Assembly: GCA_030649335.1 (NCBI GenBank)
Contig: JAUSLL010000119.1
Coordinates: 1-64,000, forward strand
Reading direction: 5' to 3'
Source of the DNA: Parvibaculum sp.
GTDB taxonomy: Bacteria; Pseudomonadota; Alphaproteobacteria; Parvibaculales; Parvibaculaceae
Length of the DNA: 64,000 nt
Below the pieces are notes generated by a model. It had not been told where the DNA came from. It searched no databases and worked only from the letters and a program-made list of their open reading frames with translations. Below, piece by piece: positions 51,631 through 61,122 of this stretch. Within the stretch, counting starts at the first letter, position 1. Every line of letters starts with the position of its first letter. The position numbers were made by a program, and so were the translations under genes.

Positions 51631-52364
51631 ATGACTTATTGGACATGGCCGTCGAAGCGCATGGCGGCATAGATCGCTGGGATCGCGCCCGATCGCTTAC
51701 CGTGGATGCACAGATAAGTGGTTCGCTGTTTGAATTGAAAGGTCAGCCTGACATCTTCAAGCAGGTGGAAGTGGAGATCAGTTGCACGGACCCCTATACC
51801 GTCTACAGGTCCTTGGGCGGTGCCAAAGAGAGGCATGGCTCGTTTGAACCCGGGCGTGTCGCAATTTTTCATGGCGAAGAGCTACAGGAAGAATTGATCA
51901 ATCCCCGTGCCGCTCTTCATGCTTTGTCGCTTGCGGAGCCGTGGCAAGAACTGCATGCGCTGTATTTTGGGGGTTATGCAATATGGCATTATCTCGCCGC
52001 TCCCTTTGTGTTTACTCGTCAGGGATTTCAGGCCGAAGAGATTGCCCCTTGGAATGAAGGCGACGAGATCTGGCGTCGCCTTGAAGTCACCTTTCCTAAA
52101 AGCGTTCCTTCAAACTGCCCCACTCAAACTTACCATTTCGATCAAAATGGTTTGCTGAGGCGAATGGACTATCACGTCGAAATTCTGAACGTCGAAATCC
52201 CGGTGGCTCACTATTGCGACGACCACAGATCCGTAGATGGAATTATCGTGCCGCACCGTCGGCGCGCGGTGCCCCGGCGCAACGACGGAACCGCTGATTT
52301 TGGCGCTCTGTATGTTGGAATTGATCTGCAGAATGTCGTAATTCAAACCGCTTTCTCCTTGTAA
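51627..52364 (+). CDS. Conserved hypothetical protein
   Basis: 245-aa ORF overlapping the upstream stop codon; MNDLLDMAVEAHGGIDRWDRARSLTVDAQISG...; family not recognised. Confidence 0.7.
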   Translation: MNDLLDMAVEAHGGIDRWDRARSLTVDAQISGSLFELKGQPDIFKQVEVEISCTDPYTVYRSLGGAKERHGSFEPGRVAIFHGEELQEELINPRAALHALSLAEPWQELHALYFGGYAIWHYLAAPFVFTRQGFQAEEIAPWNEGDEIWRRLEVTFPKSVPSNCPTQTYHFDQNGLLRRMDYHVEILNVEIPVAHYCDDHRSVDGIIVPHRRRAVPRRNDGTADFGALYVGIDLQNVVIQTAFSL

Positions 52365-52414
52365 CGCCGATAGTCTCCCCTCATATTACCTTGATATGTC
52401 AAGGTAATGGAAAC

Positions 52415-53158
52415 ATGCAAAGAGAAACCGCGCGTTGTAACGGTATCGACATCGTCTATGACGGTCTTGGTCGGGGCCAGTCGGCGTTACTGCTCCACGC
52501 CGGTGGAGAGCGAAGGCGTGTCTGGTATCCGGTGATGGAATATCTCGACAAGAAGGGATTGCGCAGTATCGCATGCGACCAGCGAGGCCATGGCGACAGC
52601 GGCGGAACCACGGCGGATGGCGTCATCGCCTTTGCAGCGGATACGGCATTGATGGTGGCGCACCTGCGCGGGTGTCCTGTCATTGTCGGCGCGTCACTCG
52701 GCGGATTTGCCGCAATGCTCGCACTCGCGGATTTGAAACTTCAATCCGATGTCGCCGGATTAATATTGGTTGATGTAATCCCGGATCCAGATCCGTCACG
52801 CGTCTGCACATATCTCGCGGGCGAGGAACGACAAGCATTGGGCCGCTCGCCGCTGGTTTCCGATATTCTGGACAGAGCGGAACAATTTCTGGGGGCCACC
52901 GCAAGCCTTCATATCCCTGTTCTGCTGGTGCGTTCCGGAAAAGGCAGTGCAATCACAGATGAAGAAGTCGCCAGACTGAGCATGCTCGTCCCACAACTTC
53001 AAACGACCATTGTCGAAAATGCGGGGCATTTGATTGCCCGCGATGCCCCGACTGAGTTGGCAGAATTAATCGCAGAATTTATGCAAAGCGACAAAGTGCG
53101 GGCGCGCCATATTCAATGGATTGGCAAGTATGCTCATCCGATTCAGGCGAAGAGCTAA
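52415..53158 (+). CDS. Alpha/beta hydrolase
   Basis: ALLLHAGGERRRVWYPVMEYL; GLRSIACDQRGHGDSGG; VIVGASLGGFAAMLA; VENAGHLIARDAP. Confidence 0.88.
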   Translation: MQRETARCNGIDIVYDGLGRGQSALLLHAGGERRRVWYPVMEYLDKKGLRSIACDQRGHGDSGGTTADGVIAFAADTALMVAHLRGCPVIVGASLGGFAAMLALADLKLQSDVAGLILVDVIPDPDPSRVCTYLAGEERQALGRSPLVSDILDRAEQFLGATASLHIPVLLVRSGKGSAITDEEVARLSMLVPQLQTTIVENAGHLIARDAPTELAELIAEFMQSDKVRARHIQWIGKYAHPIQAKS

Positions 53159-53838
53159 GTATTTTTGCTCGCAGATATAGCGGCCGCCGCCTCTTTGAGG
53201 GCGCCTTTAAGGCCCGTCTCCAGTATCTCGCTCCTGAGCTTGTGGTTTGCGGGGACAGCCCGCGCGAGCCCGATCGTGCCTGTCATTTTCGTCAGTAGCG
53301 TAATGGCCAATTGACGCCGCGTTCGTGGCGCTCTCATGCCTTCCGATTGCAGCCGCTTCTCAAGGGATACGATCATTGCCTCAATTCCATCTGCAAATAT
53401 GGACTTAAGTTCGGGAGACGCTCTGGCTGCGTCACTTGACAACGCAGCCGCAGGACATCCTTCATCTGGTCGGTCAATGTGAAGGTCACTGATATACAGA
53501 CGCAAGTGACCTTCTAGGTCTTCTGCCTTCGCCATAGCGGTGGCTCGTTTCTGAAAGGCGTTGACGGTGGCAGCGCGGGCGAGGGTTTCTTTGGAGTTAA
53601 AGTGGTTATAAAAGCCGCCATGTGTGAACCCCGCCGCCTGCATAAGTTCCGCGACAGCGATCCCGTCGTACCCTTTTTCGAGAAAGAGTTTGGTCGCCGT
53701 GTTGAGTACTTGCGCGCGATTTTCCTCTGCCTGCTCTTTAGTAATTCGCAATGCTTTGTCCCTTCGCAAGTCCTGTTGTCTACTATACGTATAAGCGTCA
53801 TTATAGGTTGGACTTCGCGAAAAAAACAGCAAATGCAT
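53155..53838 (-). CDS. TetR/AcrR family regulator (start uncertain, probably internal to the ORF)
   Basis: VLNTATKLFLEKGYDGIAVAELMQAAGFTHGGFYNHFNSKETLARAA. Confidence 0.88.
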   Translation of the reverse strand: MHLLFFSRSPTYNDAYTYSRQQDLRRDKALRITKEQAEENRAQVLNTATKLFLEKGYDGIAVAELMQAAGFTHGGFYNHFNSKETLARAATVNAFQKRATAMAKAEDLEGHLRLYISDLHIDRPDEGCPAAALSSDAARASPELKSIFADGIEAMIVSLEKRLQSEGMRAPRTRRQLAITLLTKMTGTIGLARAVPANHKLRSEILETGLKGALKEAAAAISASKNT

Positions 53839-53913
53839 CTTTTGGCGAGCAGAGAGGTGTTGCCCGCGAACGGACTGACGAAAGCCAGATCGTGAAGCGG
53901 TTATTAGCCAGGG

Positions 53914-54075
53914 CTACAGGGAGCCGTAGTCGCGTTCGTTGAGGTAAATAGATTCAGGCTGCCGGTCACCTGCAACGCGCTTGATTTCGACGAGTTTGGC
54001 CGATTCAAAGAATTGCCGCGCTTCCGCCGGACTTCGCCAACGAGAGAAATGCACAATTCGATTTGCATCATATTG
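53914..54075 (-). pseudogene. Truncated ORF remnant
   Basis: Reverse-strand frame ...IVHFSRWRSPAEARQFFESAKLVEIKRVAGDRQPESIYLNERDYGSL-stop with no intact N-terminus; family assignment uncertain. Confidence 0.4.
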
Positions 54076-54238
54076 TTAGGCGCTACCGTCTATGAAACGA
54101 AATTAATTTCGACGGGAAAATTGAAACTGGGCTTATGCGAGCTGTTGTTCGACATTTTTCTTAGAAAGGTAATTTGCAAACTCGCCAGGCAAAGATCACG
54201 ATTCATTTCATATAGAAGACGATATTCGTCGTTACTAA

Positions 54239-54262
54239 AATTCCTAGTTGACGATAGGAATT
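54239..54262. repeat. Dispersed inverted-repeat motif, site 3 (perfect 8-bp arms)
   Basis: AATTCCTA-GTTGACGA-TAGGAATT. Confidence 0.8.
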
Positions 54263-54680
54263 CTCCATACCTGATCTACCGAGTTCATAAAATCCATTAT
54301 CAGTCGGCTAAACCCAAATCAAAGATCAAAAAAAGTAGGTATCGCATTTTGCCAAATTGATTCTCGGAAAGTATGTTCCGTGCGGTAACTCTGCAAGCTG
54401 TTGCTTTGCGTTCAGCTTAGTATGGATACTTTTAAACTTACCGGCGCGGCGCTGCGGTTCGAGTTTGGCCAAAAAATTCGACGTTGGTCGATGCGACGAC
54501 TCCCGATTCTCTGGCATTTGGTCGTAGTATACGGCTATGCGATCAAGATCGGCTGAATGTTTAAGCCCGCCTGGCCGATCGAAAACCGCTTGGGGCATAG
54601 CCTCCCGCTCCAAGTTATGCGGACGATCTGCAAATTTTTTGGTACGGCCTGATCTGGCAGCACAGTTTCTACCCACCTAA

Positions 54681-54707
54681 GCTTTTTCCAGAGACGCAGG
54701 AAAAAGC
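54681..54707 (+). promoter_or_regulatory. Perfect 9-bp inverted repeat just upstream of the Rieske dioxygenase RBS
   Basis: GCTTTTTCC-agagacgca-GGAAAAAGC, 32 bp before ATG 54739. Confidence 0.6.
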
Positions 54708-54738
54708 GTCGAGAGATATGGGTGGAGGACTGAAATCA

Positions 54739-56139
54739 ATGGATATTCAGGACGAGGGCGGTCGCGCCAATGGCGCGGATCGCACCTGTAACAAAGAGAC
54801 AATCGCATCCTGCTTCGATGAGGAGAGCGGATTGCTTGATCGCCGCATCTTCGCAGATCAAGAAATCTACGATCAGGAAATGAGAAACATCTTCGCGCGC
54901 GCATGGAACTTCATGTGCCACGAAAGCCAGATCCCGAATGTCGGCGATTATTTTATCAATCATATCGGTGAAGATCAGGTCATCGTCGTGCGCGACAAGC
55001 AAGGCGAGGTGCAGGTTCTACTCAACACCTGCCGTCATCGCGGCAACGCGCTCTGTCGCGCTGAGGAAGGCAATGTCAAATCCTTCGTATGCTCCTATCA
55101 CGGATGGAATTATGATCTGAACGGCGACCTCATCGGTGTGCCGGGCATTACGCCCTATTACCGCAAGGATTTTGACAAATCGACCTTGGGCCTCGTCAAA
55201 GCCGCGCAGGTGGACAATCTTCACGGCTTCTATTTTGCAACGCTTGATGCCGACGCGCCATCTTTGCATGACTATCTCGGTGAGGTCGGGCGGATCGGGC
55301 TCGGAATGATGGCGACCAACGGCGAGGTCGCAATCGTCGATGGCATTCAGAAAAATGTGATCGACTGCAACTGGAAGATCGCCGTCGATAATCTCTACGA
55401 CTGGTATCACGTTCAATATAGCCATGCCTCTGCGGGTATTGCCGGTTTCATGGATATCGCGGCGATCCTGCATCCGCAGAACCAAATGATCATGATGGGC
55501 GATTATGGTCACGCGATTAGCGGCCCCGCCATTCCAGAAGACATGCAAGCCGCGATTGACGCCATGTCCGACGAAGAACGTAAAGCCATTGCGGACGAAA
55601 GTTTTGTCGATGGCGAGGCGCCAAGGCTTTTGCCGCGCCTCAAGGTGGCCAGAGAACTCCTTGGGCCGGTTGGTGTGCGCAGCATGGGCCACCCTAATAT
55701 TTTCCCCAATCTCTGGGTGGCGACAAACGGAACGCAGCTGAGTTTGCGTTTACCGCGGGGGCCTTACAAAACGGAGATTTGGTGGTTCACATTTCTGCCC
55801 AAGGATATGCCGGAAGACAAGAGAAAGAGGGCGATCGCGTTCAATTCCCACCTCTTTGGTCCGGCGGGCATGCTTGAACAGGACGATGGTGAAAACTGGA
55901 GCCAGAGCACACGCGCCTCGCGCGGCGTCAAGGCCCGCACCTTCCCACATCATGTCGCGATGGGGCTCGGACATGACGAGGTGCAAACCGACGCAGCCTC
56001 AGGCCAGTCGCGCGTTGAAACGACAATCAGCGAGCACGCCCAACGGTGGCACTACAAATCCTGGACGGATTGGATGCTGGCCGACAGCTGGGTGGACCTG
56101 AAGGCAAACCACACGCCTGCGCCTAAAGGGAGGGTGTGA
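54739..56139 (+). CDS. Aromatic ring-hydroxylating dioxygenase, Rieske alpha subunit
   Basis: Rieske CRHRGNALCRAEEGNVKSFVCSYHGWNYDLNG; mononuclear iron DNLYDWYHVQYSHAS; start ATG 54739 after a GGTGGAGG RBS. Confidence 0.95.
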   Translation: MDIQDEGGRANGADRTCNKETIASCFDEESGLLDRRIFADQEIYDQEMRNIFARAWNFMCHESQIPNVGDYFINHIGEDQVIVVRDKQGEVQVLLNTCRHRGNALCRAEEGNVKSFVCSYHGWNYDLNGDLIGVPGITPYYRKDFDKSTLGLVKAAQVDNLHGFYFATLDADAPSLHDYLGEVGRIGLGMMATNGEVAIVDGIQKNVIDCNWKIAVDNLYDWYHVQYSHASAGIAGFMDIAAILHPQNQMIMMGDYGHAISGPAIPEDMQAAIDAMSDEERKAIADESFVDGEAPRLLPRLKVARELLGPVGVRSMGHPNIFPNLWVATNGTQLSLRLPRGPYKTEIWWFTFLPKDMPEDKRKRAIAFNSHLFGPAGMLEQDDGENWSQSTRASRGVKARTFPHHVAMGLGHDEVQTDAASGQSRVETTISEHAQRWHYKSWTDWMLADSWVDLKANHTPAPKGRV

Positions 56140-56702
56140 TGCCGCAAGCTCAGGAAGCGTCGGCCGTCGATACAGGTCTCAGCCGCCTTTCACTGCAACA
56201 GCGCTTGGAACTGCAATTCGAGATCGAGCAGTTCTTCTATGTCGAGGCCGCGCTGCTGGATGCCCGTGAGTATCGCGCATGGCTTGACCTCTGGACGCAA
56301 GATTGCAGTTACTGGATGCCCATTCGCCGAACCGTGGCGCTCGCCGACATCGACCGCGAATTCACCAAACGTGGCGACATGTCGTTTTATGACGACGACA
56401 AGAAAATGCTCGCCATGCGCATTGCCAAGATGGAATCAGGCTCGTCATGGTCGGAAGACCCGCCCTCCCGCAGCCGTCACTTCGTCAGCAATGTCCGCAT
56501 CGTCAGCATCGAAGGCGACGAGACTTCCGTCGAACTTGCCTTTGCACTTTATCGCAGTCGCCTCAATGACGACGAAAGTATTTGGGTGGGGCGTCGGGTC
56601 GACAGGCTGCGGCGTGTAGGCGGTGATCTGAAATTATGTGATCGCGAAATCTATCTGGATCAAACGCTGATCAGCGCCACCAACATGAGCACCTTGTTCT
56701 AA
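56136..56702 (+). CDS. Aromatic ring-hydroxylating dioxygenase beta subunit
   Basis: LQFEIEQFFYVEAALLDAREYRAWLDLWTQDCSYWMPIRRTV; SRSRHFVSNVRIV. Confidence 0.95.
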   Translation: MMPQAQEASAVDTGLSRLSLQQRLELQFEIEQFFYVEAALLDAREYRAWLDLWTQDCSYWMPIRRTVALADIDREFTKRGDMSFYDDDKKMLAMRIAKMESGSSWSEDPPSRSRHFVSNVRIVSIEGDETSVELAFALYRSRLNDDESIWVGRRVDRLRRVGGDLKLCDREIYLDQTLISATNMSTLF

Positions 56703-56727
56703 GTGATCGGTTGCAGGGAGGGGATTT

Positions 56728-57576
56728 ATGGCAGCGCTTGAAGGGCAGGTGGTCCTGATAACCGGCGGTGGCTCTGGGTTGGGACGCGCGATTGTTGATC
56801 GCTTTGTGGAAGAAGGCGCGCGTGTTGCCGTCTTTGATCGTGATGCGGACAAATTGGCCGCCGTCGACAAAGCCCATGGCGACAAGATCGTCACGGTGTG
56901 CGGCGATGTGCGCTCCGCTGACGACACGGCACGCGCCGTTGAGCTGACGCTGGAACGCTTTGGTGTGCTCGATTGCGCCATCGGCAATGCGGGCATCTGG
57001 GACTATCAGACATCGCTCGACGATATTCCCGCCGACCAACTCGACAAGGCGTTCGACGAACTCTTCAGCGTCAATGTCAAAGGTTATATGCATCTTGCAA
57101 AAGCCTGTTTGCCCGCGCTGGTGCGCTCGCGCGGCAGTCTGCTCTTTACCGTGTCGAACGCAGGGTTTGATCCCAATGGTGGCGGGCCGCTCTACACCGC
57201 GTCCAAACATGCCGTGGTCGGGCTCATTCGGCAGCTTGCATTTGAATTTGCGCCGGTGGTGCGCGTCAACGGTGTCGCGCCGGGCCCGATTGACAGCGAT
57301 CTGCGTGGGCCCGACGCGATGGGCCTTGCCGACACGGCGATCAACACATTCGATCTGGTGGCCAAAGCGGCCCCCATCATGCCTTTGGGTTTGGTCCCCA
57401 CGCCGGAGCAATACGCAGGTGCCTATGTTTTCTACGCCTCGCGTCGCGACAATGTAGCGGCCACCGGCGGTGTTCTTCTGTGTGAAACGGGCATCGGCAT
57501 TCGCGGCATCGGCACGGTGAACGGCGGCACAGGTCTTACCGACAAATATGGATCGGACGGGAGGAATAAAGCATGA
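56728..57576 (+). CDS. SDR dehydrogenase (cis-dihydrodiol dehydrogenase, BphB-like)
   Basis: VVLITGGGSGLGRAIVDRFVEEGARVAVFDRD; NAGIWDYQTSLDDIP; YTASKHAVVGL. Confidence 0.92.
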   Translation: MAALEGQVVLITGGGSGLGRAIVDRFVEEGARVAVFDRDADKLAAVDKAHGDKIVTVCGDVRSADDTARAVELTLERFGVLDCAIGNAGIWDYQTSLDDIPADQLDKAFDELFSVNVKGYMHLAKACLPALVRSRGSLLFTVSNAGFDPNGGGPLYTASKHAVVGLIRQLAFEFAPVVRVNGVAPGPIDSDLRGPDAMGLADTAINTFDLVAKAAPIMPLGLVPTPEQYAGAYVFYASRRDNVAATGGVLLCETGIGIRGIGTVNGGTGLTDKYGSDGRNKA

Positions 57577-58451
57577 GTATTGCATCGCTCGGCTATATCG
57601 GATTTGAGGTCAGCGACATTGGAACCTGGCAAAGCTACATGGAAAATTTCCTCGGCCTCATGCGCGGCGCCGAAGGCAATGGGTGTGAGGCCTATCGCAT
57701 GGACGATCGCGCCGCCCGCATTTTTCTGCTGCACGGAGAGCGCGATGATGTTGCCGTGCTGGGGCTGGAAGTGCAGACCGCAACCGCGCTCGAAACGGTG
57801 AAGGCAAATCTTGAAAAAAAGAAAATCGCCTATACGCAAGGCGACGCTGCGCTGAAAATCCGTCGCCATGTGGTGGATCTGATCTGCCTGCAAGACCCCG
57901 CAGGTCTTGATGTTGAAATTTATTACGGCGCGACGGAGCTCACCAACCAGCCTTTCAATTCACCGGCCGGTGTCTCGCGCTTTTGCACAGGCGATCAAGG
58001 GGCGGGCCATGTTGTGCTGGCTTCGCCTGACATGGACCGCATTCGCGCCTTCTATGTGGAGGCGCTCGGCTTTTCGCTCTCCGACACGATCGGTATGAAG
58101 CTTGGGCCGGATTTTTCGATCACGCTGGAATTTTATCACTGCAATCAGCGTCACCACACTCTGGCGCTTGCTGGCATGCCAGCGTCAAGGCGGCTGCATC
58201 ACTTCATGGTCGAGATGGCGACACTGGATGATGTGGGCTTTGCGCTGGATCGTATCGGCGCGTGCGGTGTCCGGCAGAAGACGACGCTCGGCAAGCACAC
58301 CAACGACCAGATGATTTCCTTTTATGCCGAGACACCTTCGGGCTTCGACGTCGAAGTCGGTTACGCAGGTATTCCGGTGCATGACGAAAGCTGGCGTGTG
58401 ACGCATCACGAAGCAGCGAGCATGTGGGGACACAAGCCGGTCAGCACCTGA
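57573..58451 (+). CDS. Extradiol dioxygenase, BphC family
   Basis: SLGYIGFEVSDIGTWQSYMENFLGLM; GAGHVVLASPDMDRIRAFYVEALGFSLSD; GKHTNDQMISFYAETPSGFDVEVGYAG. Confidence 0.94.
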   Translation: MSIASLGYIGFEVSDIGTWQSYMENFLGLMRGAEGNGCEAYRMDDRAARIFLLHGERDDVAVLGLEVQTATALETVKANLEKKKIAYTQGDAALKIRRHVVDLICLQDPAGLDVEIYYGATELTNQPFNSPAGVSRFCTGDQGAGHVVLASPDMDRIRAFYVEALGFSLSDTIGMKLGPDFSITLEFYHCNQRHHTLALAGMPASRRLHHFMVEMATLDDVGFALDRIGACGVRQKTTLGKHTNDQMISFYAETPSGFDVEVGYAGIPVHDESWRVTHHEAASMWGHKPVST

Positions 58452-58507
58452 ACCGCTGTCTGCCGCGATCCTTTTCTTTTTCGTTCAACAATTTCAAGCG
58501 GGTTTTC

Positions 58508-59359
58508 ATGTCCAAGGTCACCGAACAATCAACCAGTCGTTTCGTCACCGTCGATGGCGTCAAGATGCATTACAATGAAGCCGGTGAAGGCCCCGTGCTT
58601 GTATTGCTGCATGGCTCAGGACCGGGCGCTTATGGCTGGTCCAATTATGCCCGCAACGTCGAACCGCTTTCCAAGCGCTTCCGTGTGATCGTGCCCGACC
58701 TTCCGGGTTGGGGCCAATCAGATGTGAAGCCAGTCGGCAGCCCCATTCCTGAATGGTGGTCAACCAAGGTTGGCCGCTTCTTAGATGCACTCGGCATCGC
58801 GAAAGCGCATTTCGTCGGCAATTCGCTCGGCGGCATGATTACCATGCGTCTGGCGATGGACCGCCCGGACAAGGTGGACCGGATGATCCTGATGGGGCCG
58901 GGCGGCGGCATCCCCATGTTCAGTATTTTTCCAACACCCGCCATCAAATCCATTTTCGGTTTTTATGAAGGTGAAGGACCGAGCTTTGCAAAGCTCAAAG
59001 CCTTCGCGGACCAGTTCACTTACGACCAGTCCGAAATCACTGACGAGTTGCTTCAGGGCCGTCTTGCAAAGGCGATGGAGCCGAAGTTCATCGAAACACC
59101 ACCCATGCGCCAGTCGCCCGACACCAAAGTCGAGCCGGTCTGGAACGACCCGCGCCTTGGCCAGTTGCCGCATGAAACGATGATCGTGTGGGGCCGCGAA
59201 GATCGCGTGATGCCGCTCGACATGGCTTTTACCTTTCTTAAGGTGATCCCCAGAGCGCGCCTCTTCGTGTTGCCGCGCTGTGGTCACTGGGCACAGTGGG
59301 AGCACGCCGACGAGTTCAATCGCATGACCATCTCCTTCCTTGATGGCCACAATGAGTAA
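58508..59359 (+). CDS. Meta-cleavage product C-C hydrolase (BphD-like alpha/beta hydrolase)
   Basis: VLVLLHGSGPGAYGWSNYARNVEPL; AHFVGNSLGGMITMRLAM; MIVWGREDRVMPLDMAF; RCGHWAQWEHADEFN. Confidence 0.94.
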   Translation: MSKVTEQSTSRFVTVDGVKMHYNEAGEGPVLVLLHGSGPGAYGWSNYARNVEPLSKRFRVIVPDLPGWGQSDVKPVGSPIPEWWSTKVGRFLDALGIAKAHFVGNSLGGMITMRLAMDRPDKVDRMILMGPGGGIPMFSIFPTPAIKSIFGFYEGEGPSFAKLKAFADQFTYDQSEITDELLQGRLAKAMEPKFIETPPMRQSPDTKVEPVWNDPRLGQLPHETMIVWGREDRVMPLDMAFTFLKVIPRARLFVLPRCGHWAQWEHADEFNRMTISFLDGHNE

Positions 59360-60164
59360 GGCGGGGAGTAGTGCGGGCTTCATGCAGGCGATAGACCACA
59401 CAGCATTGGCGGATGCTTTGGCGCAGGCGCGCAAAACCCGCCAGCCGATTGCGCCGATCACCGGCACATGTCCCGGCTTTACCGCTGAGGACGCCTATGC
59501 TGTACAGGAGATCGCCACCACCAGACGTTTGGCAAAGGGCGAGCGCATCGTCGGCCGCAAGATCGGCCTGACCTCGCCTGCCGTGCAAGCGCAACTGGGT
59601 GTGTCGGAGCCTGACTTCGGCATGCTGTTTGATGTGGATCAGGTGCGCGAAGGCGAGCCTGTACGGATGAGTGAGTTGATCCAGCCCAAGGTCGAGGCGG
59701 AGATCGCTTTCGTTTTGAAAGCAGACCTTGCCACCGGCCCCGTGGGCAATGACATGGCGGCCAGTGCCATCGACTATGCAGTGGTCGCCGTTGAAATCGT
59801 CGATAGTGCGATTGCTGATTGGAAGATCACACTTGCCGATACTGTGGCCGATAATGCTTCGGGGGCAAAATTTGTCCTTGGGCGTGATCGCTTGCCGCTT
59901 GATCGGGTTGACCTACATCTGGCGGGCATGGAGCTGATCCACAATGGCCGTCAGGCTTCGGTGGGCATTGCGGCAGCGTGCCTTGGCAATCCGCTCAATG
60001 CTGTCAGCTGGCTTGCCAATAAGATGATTGAAGTCGGCCGTCCGCTTGTCGCGGGTGATATTGTCTTGTCGGGTGCCCTTGGCCCGATGGTTACAGTGGC
60101 AAGCGGCGATGACATCACGGTGCATGTGCTGGGTTTCAAGCCTCTCGATCTGTCATTCAGGTGA
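59340..60164 (+). CDS. 2-keto-4-pentenoate hydratase (BphH/MhpD-like)
   Basis: [70 protein letters not shown]. Confidence 0.92.
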   Translation: MMATMSKAGSSAGFMQAIDHTALADALAQARKTRQPIAPITGTCPGFTAEDAYAVQEIATTRRLAKGERIVGRKIGLTSPAVQAQLGVSEPDFGMLFDVDQVREGEPVRMSELIQPKVEAEIAFVLKADLATGPVGNDMAASAIDYAVVAVEIVDSAIADWKITLADTVADNASGAKFVLGRDRLPLDRVDLHLAGMELIHNGRQASVGIAAACLGNPLNAVSWLANKMIEVGRPLVAGDIVLSGALGPMVTVASGDDITVHVLGFKPLDLSFR

Positions 60165-60168
60165 GGGT

Positions 60169-61122
60169 ATGAAAATGGACCAAGCAAACAAGCAGCGTGT
60201 GAAAACGGCCATTCTGGGGTCCGGCAATATCGGCACGGACCTGATGATGAAAATCACCACCCTGTCGCAGACGCTTGAACTGGCGGCGATGGTGGGTGTT
60301 GATCCAATGTCTGATGGTCTGGCGAGGGCGAGCGCGCTCGGCATTGTAACCACGGCGAAGGGCATTGACGGGCTGGTCGAACTGCCCGTCTTCAAGGATA
60401 TCGAAATTGTCTTCGATGCCACTTCAGCCGGTGCCCATAAAAAACATGACGCGATTTTACGCGCGCATGGCAAACGCATCATCGATCTAACGCCTGCCGC
60501 CATCGGCCCTTATGTTGTGCCAAGCGTCAACATGAACGCGCATATGCAAGCGCCCAATATCAACATGGTGACATGCGGCGGTCAGGCCACCATCCCGATT
60601 GTTGCGGCCATTGGCTCGGTGGCTTCTGTGCGCTACGGCGAAATTGTTGCGTCCATCGCGTCGAAATCAGCAGGGCCGGGCACACGCGCCAATATTGATG
60701 AATTCACAGAGACAACTTCGCGCGCCATTGAACTGGTCGGTGGCGCACGAACCGGCAAGGCAATCATCATTCTTAATCCGGCCGAACCCCCACTCATCAT
60801 GCGCGATACGGTTCATTGCCTGTGCGCGGAGGCCGACCCCGAAACTGTGGCAGCCGCTGTCGCGGCCAAAGTCGCAGAGGTGCAAGCCTATGTGCCAGGA
60901 TACCGCTTGAAACAGGCCGTGCAGATCGAGCGCATCGGCGCGAATAATCCGATCTACCTGCCCGATGTTGATGAAAAATTTACGGGCCTCAAAGTCAGCG
61001 TCTATCTCGAAGTCGAAGGTGCCGGACATTACCTGCCGGCTTATGCAGGCAATCTCGACATCATGACCTCGGCGGCCATGCGAACCGCCGAACATCTGGT
61101 CAGGTTGCAGGGGCGCGCCTGA
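60169..61122 (+). CDS. Acetaldehyde dehydrogenase (acetylating) (BphJ/MhpF-like)
   Basis: [36 protein letters not shown]; start at ATG 60169. Confidence 0.95.
   Translation: MKMDQANKQRVKTAILGSGNIGTDLMMKITTLSQTLELAAMVGVDPMSDGLARASALGIVTTAKGIDGLVELPVFKDIEIVFDATSAGAHKKHDAILRAHGKRIIDLTPAAIGPYVVPSVNMNAHMQAPNINMVTCGGQATIPIVAAIGSVASVRYGEIVASIASKSAGPGTRANIDEFTETTSRAIELVGGARTGKAIIILNPAEPPLIMRDTVHCLCAEADPETVAAAVAAKVAEVQAYVPGYRLKQAVQIERIGANNPIYLPDVDEKFTGLKVSVYLEVEGAGHYLPAYAGNLDIMTSAAMRTAEHLVRLQGRA

Noticed and set aside
56671-57585. 304-aa minus-strand ORF
   Set aside because: Antisense to the SDR dehydrogenase with clear Rossmann and YxxxK motifs.
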